Shown: piece after piece, positions 1-8,572 of the stretch | Layout: every line of letters starts with the position of its first letter | Position numbering within the stretch: position 1 is the first letter of the stretch | From: an uncultured Lachnospiraceae bacterium | GTDB lineage: Bacteria; Bacillota; Clostridia; Lachnospirales; Lachnospiraceae | Length of the DNA: 64,000 nt | NCBI GenBank assembly: GCA_910579465.1 | Contig: CAJTUB010000010.1 | Span: forward strand, 18,615-82,614 | Direction: 5' to 3' | Notes under the pieces: generated by a model | Told to the model about the DNA's origin: nothing | What the model saw: only the letters and a program-made list of their open reading frames with translations | Databases searched by the model: none | Position numbers and translations under genes: made by a program

Positions 1-755
1 AGCGCTGTAATAAATATATTGATGAAACAATGCCGTGGGCTCTGGCGAAGGATGAGACAAAGACGGACCGTCTGGCGACGGTGCTGTACCACCTGACGGA
101 GAGCATCTGTATCGGTGCAACGCTGTTAAAGTCCTTCCTTCCGGAGACGGCAGACAGGATTTTAGCCCAGTTAAATGCGGCAGAGCGCACGAAGGAGGAG
201 CTTTCCTCCTATGGTCTGTATCGTTCCGGTACAAAGGTAACGGAGACGCCGGAAATCCTGTTTGCGCGCCTGGACGGAAAAGAGATTATGGAAAAGGTTG
301 CGGCCATTCAGGAAAAGCAGCGTGCGGAGGCGGCAGCGGAGGCAGCGGCAGAAGCAAAGCGCCTGGGGCTTCCGGCGCCGGAGGGCGGCGAAGGAGCAGA
401 GGAAGCAGTGATTGACATTGAGGCAAAGCCGGAAATTACCTATGATGATTTTGCAAAGCTGCAGTTCCAGGTCGGTGAGATTATCGCCTGCGAGGAGGTA
501 AAGAAGTCGAAGAAGCTTCTTTGCTCGCAGGTAAAAATCGGCAGTCAGGTAAAGCAGATTGTATCCGGCATTAAACAGCACTATTCTGCGGAGGAAATGG
601 TAGGAAAGAAGGTCATGGTGCTGGTGAATCTGAAGCCGGCAACGCTGGCAGGCGTCGTTTCCGAAGGAATGCTATTGTGTGCTGAGGACGAAAACGGCGG
701 ACTGGCACTTATGACGCCGGAAAAGAAGATGCCGTCCGGGGCAGAAATTGCATAG
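1..755 (+). CDS. metG: Methionyl-tRNA synthetase, C-terminal part (truncated by window edge)
   Basis: This is the end of a methionyl-tRNA synthetase, which charges tRNA-Met in the cytoplasm. The reading frame is open from base 3 with no start, so the catalytic Rossmann domain lies outside the window. The visible part begins in the anticodon-binding helical region (CNKYIDETMPW and the following helices). An Ala/Glu-rich linker follows, then a C-terminal EMAP-II-like tRNA-binding OB fold (from about ITYDDFAKLQFQVGEI to the stop), as in the long dimeric form of the enzyme common in Firmicutes. The downstream YdcF-TatD-RsmA order is a neighbourhood often seen behind metG. Identity is secure; length and start cannot be judged. 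Confidence 0.95.
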   Translation, partial: RCNKYIDETMPWALAKDETKTDRLATVLYHLTESICIGATLLKSFLPETADRILAQLNAAERTKEELSSYGLYRSGTKVTETPEILFARLDGKEIMEKVAAIQEKQRAEAAAEAAAEAKRLGLPAPEGGEGAEEAVIDIEAKPEITYDDFAKLQFQVGEIIACEEVKKSKKLLCSQVKIGSQVKQIVSGIKQHYSAEEMVGKKVMVLVNLKPATLAGVVSEGMLLCAEDENGGLALMTPEKKMPSGAEIA

Positions 756-877
756 CTGTAAAAGAAAGCGTAAGGGAAAACAAATTTAAAATAAAGTTAA
801 GGCTTCGCAAAGAAAAGGTTAAACTCTTTATGGTAAGGTAAAATCAGAAAAACCTGAATACAAAGGAGGGATACCAT

Positions 878-1813
878 ATGCGGATTGGACAGAGAACAGC
901 AGGACGCGTACCAGAGCTGCCGGAGCGGATTTTAGAGGAGAAAAGGGGCCTTGCCGGAAAGAGGCTGAAGCAGTTGGAAAGGAGTAAGGGAATGCAGGTG
1001 TTTTTGTGGATTACGTTTGCAGTGCTTTTGCTGTATGCCGTATTTGCGTTCCTTTATACGACGGCGATTGTGTATGCCTCCGGCAAGGCGACCTCCTTTT
1101 TGTGGTTCTGGCCGGTGACGCTTTTGATTGCTCTTGTTGCAGCCGCGGGTCTGTTTCTGGTGCTTACGGGAAGACTGGCGTGCCTGCGGCGGGCGGCAGT
1201 GTGCCTTTCGCTTGTATTCTGGCTGTGTCTTGTGGTATTCTTTTCCTGGGAGGCGCTTATTTTCTCTGCAGGCAGAAGGGCACCGGAGGCAGACGCCTCT
1301 TATGTGATTATCTTAGGAGCGCAGGTCCGGGGAGAGGTGCCGACGCTTGTGCTGGACGCCAGGATTAACGCGGCAGCGGAGTATCTGTCAGAGCATCCGG
1401 AGGCAGTGGCAGTAGCATCCGGCGGACAGGGAAACGGGGAAAGCATTTCCGAGGCGGAAGCGATTAAGCGGGGTCTGATGCGCCGGGGGATTGCCGAGGA
1501 GCGGATTCTGACCGAGGAACGTTCGACGAGCACGGCGGAGAATCTGAAGTTTTCCGCGGAGGTGATTGCGGCATATGAGACGGCGGCAGCTGCCAGCTCA
1601 GGCGGAATGGCGGAGGGAGCTGCCGGGCTCCCGGAAAAGGTCGTTCTTGTAACCAATGATTTTCATGTGTACCGTGCGACACGCCTTGCAGGAAAGATGG
1701 GATACGGGCAGGTATCGGGTCTCGGCGCTACGGAGTTTTTTGCGGTTACGATCCAGTATTATGTCCGGGAGTTCTTTGCGATTATTATGGAGTCTTTGAG
1801 AGGAAATTTATGA
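878..1813 (+). CDS. YdcF/SanA-like DUF218 membrane protein
   Basis: A 311-residue protein with a short basic cytoplasmic N-terminus, about three to four hydrophobic segments between residues 40 and 130, and a C-terminal DUF218 (YdcF/SanA) domain. The domain opens with YVIILGAQVRGEVP and contains the ASGGQGNGESISEAEAI and ERSTSTAENL motifs and VLVTNDFHVYRA, all typical of the family. DUF218 proteins are linked to envelope integrity or SAM-like binding, but their reaction is not settled. Residues about 234-248 are an Ala/Gly-rich insertion. The start is supported by AAAGGAGGG six bases upstream. The stop overlaps the tatD-like start (ATGA), so the two are probably translationally coupled. Confidence 0.85.
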   Translation: MRIGQRTAGRVPELPERILEEKRGLAGKRLKQLERSKGMQVFLWITFAVLLLYAVFAFLYTTAIVYASGKATSFLWFWPVTLLIALVAAAGLFLVLTGRLACLRRAAVCLSLVFWLCLVVFFSWEALIFSAGRRAPEADASYVIILGAQVRGEVPTLVLDARINAAAEYLSEHPEAVAVASGGQGNGESISEAEAIKRGLMRRGIAEERILTEERSTSTAENLKFSAEVIAAYETAAAASSGGMAEGAAGLPEKVVLVTNDFHVYRATRLAGKMGYGQVSGLGATEFFAVTIQYYVREFFAIIMESLRGNL

Positions 1814-2610
1814 TTTTTGATACACATGCGCATTATGATGACAAAGCGTTTGACGAGGACCGGGATACGGTGCTTTCCTCCCTGCAGGAGAACGGTGTAG
1901 GGACAGCGGTAAATATCGGTGCGGATATGGCGTCCTCAAGGCGCACCGTGGAGCTTGCCGCCCGGTATCCGTTTTTGTACGGGGCAGTGGGCGTGCATCC
2001 GGACGCTTCGGCGGAGCTTGACGAGGCGGGAATGGAGGAGCTGTCCCGGCTTGCGGACAGGGAAAGGATAGTTGCCATCGGGGAAATCGGTCTGGACTAT
2101 TACTGGGATACCGCGCCGAGGGAGCTGCAGAGATATTGGTTTGAACGGCAGCTTGCATTGGCACTGGAAAAGGACCTTCCGGTCGTGATTCATTCCAGGG
2201 AGGCTGCGGAGGAGACCTTGAATATCATGCGCCGTAATTATCAGGCGTCGGGCGGGAAGCTGCGCGGCGTGATTCACTGCTTTTCCGGTTCGGCGGAGCT
2301 GGCGAGGGAATATACCGGTATGGGATTTTATATCGGCGTAGGCGGTGTTGTGACCTTTAAGAATGGGCGGAAGTTAAAGGAGGTCGTGGAGAAGATGCCT
2401 CTGGAGCGGCTGGTGATTGAAACAGACTGCCCGTATCTGGCACCGGTGCCGTTCCGTGGAAAACGGAACGATTCTACGCTTTTAACCTATGTGATAGAAG
2501 AAATCGCGCGGCTCCGCGGTATTTCCGTGGAGGAGACGGAGCGTGTGTCTGAGCGGAATGCAAGAGCATTATACGGTCTTCCGGAGAAAGGAAAAGAATG
2601 GCAGTCTTAG
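1810..2610 (+). CDS. tatD: TatD family metal-dependent hydrolase/DNase
   Basis: A 266-residue protein, full length for the TatD family of TIM-barrel metal-dependent hydrolases (3'-5' exonuclease activity is reported for some members). It shows the N-terminal DTHAHYDD metal motif, GVHPDA, the GEIGLDYYWD motif, PVVIHSREA, HCFSGSAELA and the late ETDCPYLAPVPFRGKRN block, so all expected metal ligands are present. It overlaps the preceding gene by four bases and the following rsmA by 13, so it sits inside a compact cotranscribed group. Family members are called TatD or YabD; the physiological substrate cannot be read from sequence. Confidence 0.93.
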   Translation: MIFDTHAHYDDKAFDEDRDTVLSSLQENGVGTAVNIGADMASSRRTVELAARYPFLYGAVGVHPDASAELDEAGMEELSRLADRERIVAIGEIGLDYYWDTAPRELQRYWFERQLALALEKDLPVVIHSREAAEETLNIMRRNYQASGGKLRGVIHCFSGSAELAREYTGMGFYIGVGGVVTFKNGRKLKEVVEKMPLERLVIETDCPYLAPVPFRGKRNDSTLLTYVIEEIARLRGISVEETERVSERNARALYGLPEKGKEWQS

Positions 2611-3467
2611 GAAATCCAAAGGAAACAATAGCAATTTTAAATAAATACGGATTTATGTTCCAAAAGAAATTCGGACAGAACTTCCTGATTGATTCCCATG
2701 TGCTGGAGAAAATCATCCGTGCGGCAGAGATTACAAAAGAAGACTGTGTGCTGGAAATCGGACCGGGCATCGGGACGATGACGCAGTATCTTTGTGAGAG
2801 TGCGGGAAAGGTGATAGCAGTGGAGGTCGATAAGAACCTGATTCCGATTTTAACAGAGGATACCCTTGCCGGGTATGATAATGTAAGAGTGATTCATGCT
2901 GATGTCCTGAAGCTGGACTTAAAGCAGCTTATCCAGGAGGAAAATGGCGGGCGGCCGGTGAAGGTGGTCGCAAATCTGCCCTATTATATCACGACGCCGA
3001 TTATTATGGGACTGTTTGAGGCAGGGGTGCCGCTCTCCTCGGTTACGGTGATGGTACAGAAGGAGGTCGCGGACCGGATGCAGGCGGGGCCGGGCAGCAA
3101 GGACTACGGTGCGCTGTCTCTTGCCGTGCAGTATTATGCTGCGCCGTATCTTGCTGCCAATGTGCCGCCGAACTGCTTTATGCCGCGCCCGAATGTAGGC
3201 TCTGCGGTCATCCGCCTGACCCTGCATGAAAAGCCTCCGGTAGAGGTGGCGGATGAGAGGCTTTTGTTTCAAATTATCCGGGCATCCTTTGCACAGCGCA
3301 GGAAGACGCTCGTAAACGGGCTGACAAATTCACCCGAATTAAATTATTCCAAGGAAGAAATCACCGGTTTTTTATCAGCCTGCGGACTTCCTGCCACGGT
3401 GCGCGGGGAAACGCTGACGCTGTCAGAGTTTGCAAGGCTTGCCGATGTGATGAAGGCAGGGGCTTAA
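2598..3467 (+). CDS. rsmA: 16S rRNA dimethyladenosine transferase RsmA (KsgA)
   Basis: This enzyme dimethylates two adjacent adenines in the helix 45 loop of 16S rRNA during small-subunit maturation, using S-adenosylmethionine. At 289 residues it is full length. It shows the family's N-terminal FQKKFGQNFLID, the SAM motif VLEIGPGIGTMTQYL, the acidic VEVDKNLI, the catalytic NLPYYITTPII (the NLPY signature) and the C-terminal FAQRRKTL block. The start lies inside the end of tatD behind an AAAGGAAAAG ribosome site. Its stop overlaps the stop of the converging ribU gene by four bases. Confidence is high. Confidence 0.97.
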   Translation: MAVLGNPKETIAILNKYGFMFQKKFGQNFLIDSHVLEKIIRAAEITKEDCVLEIGPGIGTMTQYLCESAGKVIAVEVDKNLIPILTEDTLAGYDNVRVIHADVLKLDLKQLIQEENGGRPVKVVANLPYYITTPIIMGLFEAGVPLSSVTVMVQKEVADRMQAGPGSKDYGALSLAVQYYAAPYLAANVPPNCFMPRPNVGSAVIRLTLHEKPPVEVADERLLFQIIRASFAQRRKTLVNGLTNSPELNYSKEEITGFLSACGLPATVRGETLTLSEFARLADVMKAGA

Positions 3468-4102
3468 CGCGCCTTATGGAAGCAGTTAATCAGCTTCCGG
3501 AGCGGCGCATAGGCAAAGAACGTAATGACGGATGCCAGCGTGTATTTCAGCAGGTTTGCAGGAAATACGGAGAGCAGCATCATGGTGCCTGCACCGCTTA
3601 CCATCGGGTTTGCCTTGGAAGCCATTCCGATAACAGCGTCCATCGTAAGGCTGGACGAAACGCTGATATAAAAAGGAAATACCACGAACCAGTCTAAAAT
3701 GACCGCCGCCGCAGAGGCAATCAGTGTGCCGGCAATCAGGCTGAGCACAGCGCCCTGTCTGGTGCGCCTGTACCGGTAGATGATACCTGCCGGAAGTATA
3801 TAGGCGAGCGTAAATAAGAGATTTGCCAGCTCACCGATACCTACGGTCGTCGTACCGTTCAGTACAAAGTTCAGCGCAATTTTAACAAACGCAATCACTA
3901 TTCCCCAAAGCGGGCCGAGCATATATGTGCCCAGAATGACCGGAACATCGGAAATATCCAGATTAATAAAGGGCAGTGTAAAGAAGATGGGGAACGAAAA
4001 CAGCATGAGAACTGCTGCGAGTGCGCCAAACATTGCGGTGAGAGTAAGTCTGGCAGTTGTTGTGATAGTTACAGATGTGTCTTTTGGTTTGCTTGTCTGC
4101 AT
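3464..4102 (-). CDS. ribU: ECF transporter S component for riboflavin (RibU-like)
   Basis: A 212-residue integral membrane protein with about six hydrophobic segments and the S-component layout of energy-coupling factor transporters (ALAAVLMLFSFPIFFTLPFINLDISDVPVILGTYMLGP near the start). RibU binds riboflavin or FMN precursors in the membrane and works with a shared EcfA-EcfT energising module, which is not in this window. The substrate call rests on two things: the LDISDVP region common to RibU, and the FMN riboswitch that directly precedes the gene. The ribosome site (AAGGAGG) is eight bases upstream of the ATG and forms part of the riboswitch P1 helix. The gene converges with rsmA. Confidence 0.88.
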   Translation of the reverse strand: MQTSKPKDTSVTITTTARLTLTAMFGALAAVLMLFSFPIFFTLPFINLDISDVPVILGTYMLGPLWGIVIAFVKIALNFVLNGTTTVGIGELANLLFTLAYILPAGIIYRYRRTRQGAVLSLIAGTLIASAAAVILDWFVVFPFYISVSSSLTMDAVIGMASKANPMVSGAGTMMLLSVFPANLLKYTLASVITFFAYAPLRKLINCFHKAR

Positions 4103-4110
4103 AGAAATAT

Positions 4111-4253
4111 CCTCCTTTTTCCCATCCGGACTGTACCGTCGGTACCGGAATTGACAAAGGTCTCACCGGTTCGGCTCCCTTTCGGAGTTCGTGGACTATA
4201 CCACCGGTCAGGAATTGACCACATATGCGGTCTCACCTGTCCCAAAAGAAAAA
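4111..4253 (-). promoter_or_regulatory. FMN riboswitch (RFN element) controlling ribU
   Basis: Read on the minus strand, the leader has the RFN order of conserved blocks: GGGACAGGTGAGA, then AATTCCTGACCGGTGGTATAG, GAACCGGTGAGA, AATTCCGGTACCGACGGTACAG and TCCGGATGGGA. These form the multi-stem FMN aptamer. The closing P1 helix can pair UUUUCUUUU-type bases (4244-4252) with AAAAGGAGG (4119-4111), nine pairs including three or four G-U. That helix buries the whole ribU Shine-Dalgarno, so FMN binding should block translation initiation. No separate terminator lies between aptamer and start codon. Confidence 0.93.
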
Positions 4254-4277
4254 TGCGGCAGGGCATTCCTGCCGCAT
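4244..4277 (-). terminator. GC-rich hairpin plus U-tract between the 4.4-5.4 kb lipoprotein gene and ribU
   Basis: On the minus strand a nine- to ten-pair stem (ATGCGGCAGG / CCTGCCGCAT, loop about AATG) is followed at once by TTTTTCTTTT, the classic intrinsic terminator shape. It should stop transcripts from the upstream lipoprotein gene. The U-tract is also the 5' strand of the riboswitch P1 helix. Confidence 0.75.
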
Positions 4278-4284
4278 CAATCAT

Positions 4285-4313
4285 AGCATACACGATTCTA
4301 TGCGGATTGTAAA
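4285..4313 (-). promoter_or_regulatory. Sigma-A-type promoter for ribU
   Basis: Minus strand: -35 TTTACA (4313-4308), 17-bp spacer, -10 TATGCT (4290-4285). The expected transcript start is near 4278, one or two bases before the hairpin that precedes the FMN aptamer. Confidence 0.6.
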
Positions 4314-4380
4314 GAAAAATTTCTTAATTTTTGTAAGTTTGTGCAGATTTCTGTTCCGGACTCTGTATCCGTCCTGCTGT

Positions 4381-5394
4381 TTACCCGAGTATCCTGTAGG
4401 TGACGGAATCCATCTGGATGCCGGAAGTGCCGATTTCCGCATTTTCCGAAGTGCTGAGCGTCATCTCGATGTCATAGCGGGTGCCATCTTTCTTGGAAAT
4501 CACGGCCTCTAACAGAAGATGTCCGGAAATCACATCCGGGTCTGCATTTGTATAGCTGGTGGCAAGACCGCCGGCATAGTTTCCGCGGCACGGAATGTAG
4601 TAGATGCTGTTTTTGCAGACAATACCGCTGTCTGCCGGGTCAAAGCTGTCTGCGCCGAAGGTTCCTGCCGTAGCAGTAAGGAGAAGATTGTTAAATTCTG
4701 CCTCCGGGAAAGCATAGCAGAGATATTCAGCCGAAGCTTCCGGAACCGGCTGTGCTTCTGCGGCAAGGAACAGGTCTGCATAGGCAAGAATAAACTTTGT
4801 CATATAGGCGTTGTCGTAGGCACCGGTTGAGATATCGACAGTACATTCCGGAATGCCCTCTGCTTTTGCCATATAGTGCGTTGCCGCAATACGGCCAATC
4901 AGCTCCAGTGTAGAGCCGCTTTTCGGAGAAACGGAAGGCGACTCTGCCGGGGTCTGCTCTGTCCGTGTATAGGTGCCTGCAAAGGCAGTATAGGCAGTAC
5001 CCTTGTTTACTTTAATCTCCATGGAGTTCTTTGCAAACGTAAACGTAAGTTCCTCGCCGTCCTTCGAGTAGGTCAGGTCCAGCCCCTCCGTATAGGTCAG
5101 CGGTCCGGTTAAAATCAAAGGAGAAGAGCTGCCCTTTTGGAAGAGGGCACCGTTTACATGCCAGCCGTTGTCGGAGATGTAGATGGTAAAGTTTGCGTCG
5201 TCACGGACAAAATAGCCGCCCAGAATGACATAATCAAAGGAAGTCTCCGGGTCGTCGGGATTGTTCTGCCCGGCAGAGCCGGTAGGAGTAATGGTGCCGG
5301 AAGGCTCCTTTCCGTTTTCGCCTTCTTTGGAGCAGGCGGTCAAAGAGGACAGTAAAAGTGCTGCCAGTGCTGTAGTTGCTAACATACGTCTCAT
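4381..5394 (-). CDS. Lipoprotein of unknown function
   Basis: A 337-residue secreted lipoprotein. The chosen ATG at 5394 gives a compact signal peptide (MRRMLATTALAALLLSSLTAC) with a lipobox ending LTAC, and has GGAAAGGATT about eight bases upstream; a longer frame from 5451 would put the signal peptide internally. A Gly/Pro/Thr-rich linker follows. The middle (about residues 55-145) looks like a beta-rich domain with FTIYISDNGWHVNGAL and LTYSKDGEELTFTF. The C-terminal part is unassigned. I do not recognise a family. It is followed by a strong terminator-like hairpin and then ribU, so it is probably monocistronic. Confidence 0.8.
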   Translation of the reverse strand: MRRMLATTALAALLLSSLTACSKEGENGKEPSGTITPTGSAGQNNPDDPETSFDYVILGGYFVRDDANFTIYISDNGWHVNGALFQKGSSSPLILTGPLTYTEGLDLTYSKDGEELTFTFAKNSMEIKVNKGTAYTAFAGTYTRTEQTPAESPSVSPKSGSTLELIGRIAATHYMAKAEGIPECTVDISTGAYDNAYMTKFILAYADLFLAAEAQPVPEASAEYLCYAFPEAEFNNLLLTATAGTFGADSFDPADSGIVCKNSIYYIPCRGNYAGGLATSYTNADPDVISGHLLLEAVISKKDGTRYDIEMTLSTSENAEIGTSGIQMDSVTYRILG

Positions 5395-5560
5395 TCTTAT
5401 AATCCTTTCCGTAAATACCGGCTGTGCCGGTGTAATTGTAGTTTCGTTCAATTTCTCTCATAGTATAACGTGAAATCCAAAAAAAAGCTATAAAAAAATG
5501 AAGGATTAAGAAAAAATTCACATATTCCGTATGGCAAAATGTAGTTTGGTACGTTTCTAT

Positions 5561-5600
5561 AAAAAAGCATCCGCAGAAACACGAACGAATCTGCGGATGT
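5561..5600 (-). terminator. Bidirectional-looking terminator after the xylanase gene
   Basis: A ten- to eleven-pair stem, CATCCGCAGA (5568-5577) with TCTGCGGATG (5590-5599), loop of 12, lies 34 bases past the xylanase stop. On the minus strand it is followed by a CTTTTTTAT tract. Confidence 0.8.
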
Positions 5601-5633
5601 TTTCTAAGATGTTATGTAATACAATCCAAAAGA

Positions 5634-7439
5634 CTATTTGAGGGTCAGCTCGCCCCAGAAAACAGTAGAGGCATAGGAATTATCCGTCGGGTCGTTGAAC
5701 TTCATAACGCTCTGGCGGGCGCCCTGCGCATTGCTGTCGTTAATCTGGGCGTCAAAACCGAAAACCATACCCTGGGAAGCATTCCCTACGAGCGGAATTG
5801 CAATCTCTACGATATAGCCCTTGTCGGTTAAGGAAGCAGCAGCCTCTACGCCACGCTCCGCCGGAACCGTACCGAAGGAAAGCTCTCCTTTATAGTTTAC
5901 GCGGTACTGGCCTGCTGCATCTGTATAGTAATCTTCCTTTTTGTTTTCTTCATCAAGGAAAATCTCAATGGAGTCCTGCTCATAGCTGTTCGGCGAAGAA
6001 GCGTTCAATACGCTGTCTTCCACTTCGAAAAGTGCGTAAACATAGCATTCATCCCAAAGGAGACGCACGGTACCCTTCGCACCCTGCCAAGCAAAAAGCG
6101 GGGTATCGATGACATAGGCTCTGGCATCCTTCAACCAGATAGGGTCCTTCTGACCATCGATGACCGGTGTGCCAGGGTAAGCTTCTGCCATACGCGGCTC
6201 TGGTGTAGGGTCCTGGTCTGCAGCTTCAATATAAGCCTCCGGGTCCATAAGCGCATAAAAGGCTTCCTTCGGCTCGAGATTCTTATCAAAAATCATCGGG
6301 CAGTTTTCGCTTCTCCAGCTGGTGTCGTCGCGGTAGCCCCAGAACGTAACACGCTCAATCAGGTCGGAATACTCCTTGTAGAGACTGAACAGCTTTGCAT
6401 AAAAGAGCGCCTGCTTCTTTTCATTCTTGGAAGAAAGCGAATGATTGGAGCCCGGAACCCCGACGTCTAACTCGGTTACGGAAACAACAATTCCTTCAAT
6501 CTGGGAGAACATCTTTAAGCTGCTCCGTACAGAGCCGATGTTAGTGTCGGTGCTGTAATGACCCTGCATGCCGATGCCGTGAATCGGGACACCCTGGGAA
6601 CGCAGGTCGGTTACCATAGCAGCAACAATCTCAGCCTTGTCATGCATATTCAGGTTATAGTCGTTGTAGTAAAGAAGCGCATCCGGGTCTGCCTCATGTG
6701 CAAACTGGAATGCCATTGCAACATAATCAGGACCGATGGAATCAAGCCACTGGGTCTTACGCAGGCACTTGGTCCAGTCGCCGTCTAACGGAAGCTTTAC
6801 GCCGTCGTTAATCGCCTCGTTCAAAACGTCCCAGGAGTGAATCTGTCCCTTGTACTGGCCGGCAACGCCGTAAATGTGGTTCTTTAACTGCTCGATTGCC
6901 TCATCACGGGTCACAGGCTGTCCCTGTGCATTCTTCCGGCCGAGCCACGTACCGGACTGATTGTGCCAGGCAAGCGTGTGGCCGACAACCTTAAAGCCAT
7001 AGACATCTGCAACGAGCATCATGCGGTCGGAAGAGGCGAAGTTAAAGGTGCCTTCCTTCGGCTGCATATACTCCGGCTTCATAAGGTTCTCCGGCGTAAT
7101 AATATTGAAATGCTTTGTTACCAGTTCGCCGTCAAGACCGGATTCCATCCCTGGATTATAGATTGTACCAAGCATAAAATAATCCTTGTAAATCTCCTTC
7201 AGACTGACATCGGTAATATCCGGCCGCGGTGTCGGCGTAGGAAGTGGTGTCGGCGTCGACAGCGGAGTGTTCGTCAGTTCCGGAGCAGGGGATGTCGTGG
7301 CATCCGGAGCCTCGGTTACGGTCGGTTCCGTAGCGGACGTGGGGGTGATATCGGTGTCTACAGGCCTCTGGTTATTGCAGGCAGCGAGCAGAAATGCCGC
7401 ACCGAGGACGGAAAGAAGCACCTGAATCTTTCTTTTCAT
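5634..7439 (-). CDS. Endo-1,4-beta-xylanase lipoprotein: GH10 plus C-terminal CBM9
   Basis: A 601-residue cell-surface xylanase that cleaves internal beta-1,4 links of xylan. The signal peptide ends in a lipobox (FLLAAC, Cys21). A Thr/Pro-rich linker follows (to about 73), then a GH10 barrel (about 80-400). The acid/base is Glu208 in SWDVLNEAI and the nucleophile Glu323 in VSVTELDVG; HTLAWHNQ is also typical. Residues about 420-601 are a CBM9-like carbohydrate-binding domain (YPGTPVIDGQKDPIW, the EQDSIEIFLDE block and a C-terminal FWGELTL). The ribosome site AAGGAGG is eight bases before ATG. It stands alone, with a dyad in its upstream region and a terminator behind it. GH115 and GH43 genes elsewhere in the window would act on its products. 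Confidence 0.95.
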   Translation of the reverse strand: MKRKIQVLLSVLGAAFLLAACNNQRPVDTDITPTSATEPTVTEAPDATTSPAPELTNTPLSTPTPLPTPTPRPDITDVSLKEIYKDYFMLGTIYNPGMESGLDGELVTKHFNIITPENLMKPEYMQPKEGTFNFASSDRMMLVADVYGFKVVGHTLAWHNQSGTWLGRKNAQGQPVTRDEAIEQLKNHIYGVAGQYKGQIHSWDVLNEAINDGVKLPLDGDWTKCLRKTQWLDSIGPDYVAMAFQFAHEADPDALLYYNDYNLNMHDKAEIVAAMVTDLRSQGVPIHGIGMQGHYSTDTNIGSVRSSLKMFSQIEGIVVSVTELDVGVPGSNHSLSSKNEKKQALFYAKLFSLYKEYSDLIERVTFWGYRDDTSWRSENCPMIFDKNLEPKEAFYALMDPEAYIEAADQDPTPEPRMAEAYPGTPVIDGQKDPIWLKDARAYVIDTPLFAWQGAKGTVRLLWDECYVYALFEVEDSVLNASSPNSYEQDSIEIFLDEENKKEDYYTDAAGQYRVNYKGELSFGTVPAERGVEAAASLTDKGYIVEIAIPLVGNASQGMVFGFDAQINDSNAQGARQSVMKFNDPTDNSYASTVFWGELTLK

Positions 7440-7465
7440 GGAAAATCCTCCTTAAAAATAAGTGG

Positions 7466-7500
7466 TGATTTGGTATACAAGTCCAGTGTATCACAAATCA
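7466..7500. promoter_or_regulatory. Imperfect dyad upstream of the xylanase gene, possible operator
   Basis: TGATTTG (7466-7472) and CAAATCA (7494-7500) form a perfect seven-base inverted pair. Flanking ATAC/GTAT bases extend it to roughly 13 per arm. It lies 27-61 bases before the xylanase start, where a repressor or activator would act. No regulator is assigned. Confidence 0.4.
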
Positions 7501-7542
7501 TGGAAAAAAGCCACTCATTTCTGACTTAGGTTTCTGTATTTT

Positions 7543-8259
7543 TTAGTGCCATATCGCAGCAAACCATTCCGGGGGCAAAATGAACGATTCACGATTTTCA
7601 TTTTTACAATAGGATAGTTCCTCTTCCGGTGAATAGTAGCATGTAATCTCGCACTGAAGAAAAGGAAAATCCTTATGGTGCATAATCAGAGAGGCGCGTG
7701 CCAAGTCCCCGCCATCTGGCGCCTGAATGCTATCACCATGAAAGATCTCCAGCAAGGCGGCAATCATTGCGGGGTCGTCTACTTGGGCTGAAGCGTTTTC
7801 CTCATTTTCATAAACAACTGCAATAGAAGATATCATTTCCGCAGATGGCAGCGTCATTTGCGAGTCCTCCCGGGCGAAGAAATATGTATCATATGGCCCG
7901 AAGACAAAATGGTTTGGCCGGACGTAAAGAAAACAGTGCTCTTCATCTCCCTCAATCTGGCAGACATCATAGCCGCCGCCGTGCTCTGCGTTATCACCGC
8001 CGCATATGCCCACGGCTTCGCCAACCTTGCCAGTAAACTTCCAGAAAAGTCCGGTAGCAGACGGGTAGGAACGGATTATATCAGTGGCTTCAATATACGG
8101 AACACCATCCACAGTCAAAACAGATTTTGGGCTGACTTCAAGCTGGTAAAATGGCAGGTCTTTTTTTGCGGTGCACCCAGCCAACAAGAGAAACGATGGG
8201 AGCGTAAGTGACAGGATAAGTTCGGCTCCCTTTTGCAATCGTCTTTTTTGTTTTACCAT
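7543..8259 (-). CDS. Lipoprotein of unknown function
   Basis: A 238-residue predicted lipoprotein with an N-terminal hydrophobic stretch (LILSLTLPSFLLLAGC) ending in an LAGC lipobox. The mature part is rich in acidic residues and Cys (CGGDNAEHGGGYDVC, CEITCYY) and shows no motif I recognise. A GGGAGG ribosome site lies about ten bases before the ATG. It lies about 100 bp upstream of, and on the same strand as, the xylanase gene, but the dyad in that gap suggests separate control. The function is unknown. Confidence 0.75.
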   Translation of the reverse strand: MVKQKRRLQKGAELILSLTLPSFLLLAGCTAKKDLPFYQLEVSPKSVLTVDGVPYIEATDIIRSYPSATGLFWKFTGKVGEAVGICGGDNAEHGGGYDVCQIEGDEEHCFLYVRPNHFVFGPYDTYFFAREDSQMTLPSAEMISSIAVVYENEENASAQVDDPAMIAALLEIFHGDSIQAPDGGDLARASLIMHHKDFPFLQCEITCYYSPEEELSYCKNENRESFILPPEWFAAIWH

Positions 8260-8572
8260 ACCGGTTTACCTCCCTTTACTTTTTTCATATAGAGTGAAAT
8301 TGTGTATATTCATACTGCGACAGCCTTAAGGACATAAAATACAGGGTGACTAAGATTATAACAATCACCCTGTAGTTGGTTAATAAATTGGCTATGCCCA
8401 CATTTATAGAAAATACAGCATATTCACTTCTTGCGCGAAGCCTTTTAATGCTTCTGCTGCCCGGGCCCGCCATGAAGCAATACTATTTTAGTAAGATGCT
8501 TTACCATATAAACGTACCATCAATAGTTATCCTCTCTGTGTCATAGACAAAAGCTGCTTTGCTTATGATTTT
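8260..8572. other. Intergenic stretch with one hairpin, no supported gene
   Basis: About 310 bases separate two minus-strand genes. The only clear structure is the inverted repeat at 8341-8373. A 62-codon open frame on the minus strand lacks a good ribosome site and resembles nothing I know. Confidence 0.5.
8330..8373 (-). terminator. Possible terminator of the LtaS-like gene
   Basis: ACAGGGTGA (8341-8349) and TCACCCTGT (8365-8373) form a perfect nine-pair stem. On the minus strand it is followed by ATTTTATG. It lies 200 bases past the gene's stop, which weakens the assignment. Confidence 0.4.

Noticed and set aside
8285..8473. 62-codon minus-strand frame between the LtaS-like and lipoprotein genes
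   Set aside because: No ribosome site, no recognisable motif, and it overlaps the inverted repeat at 8341-8373.
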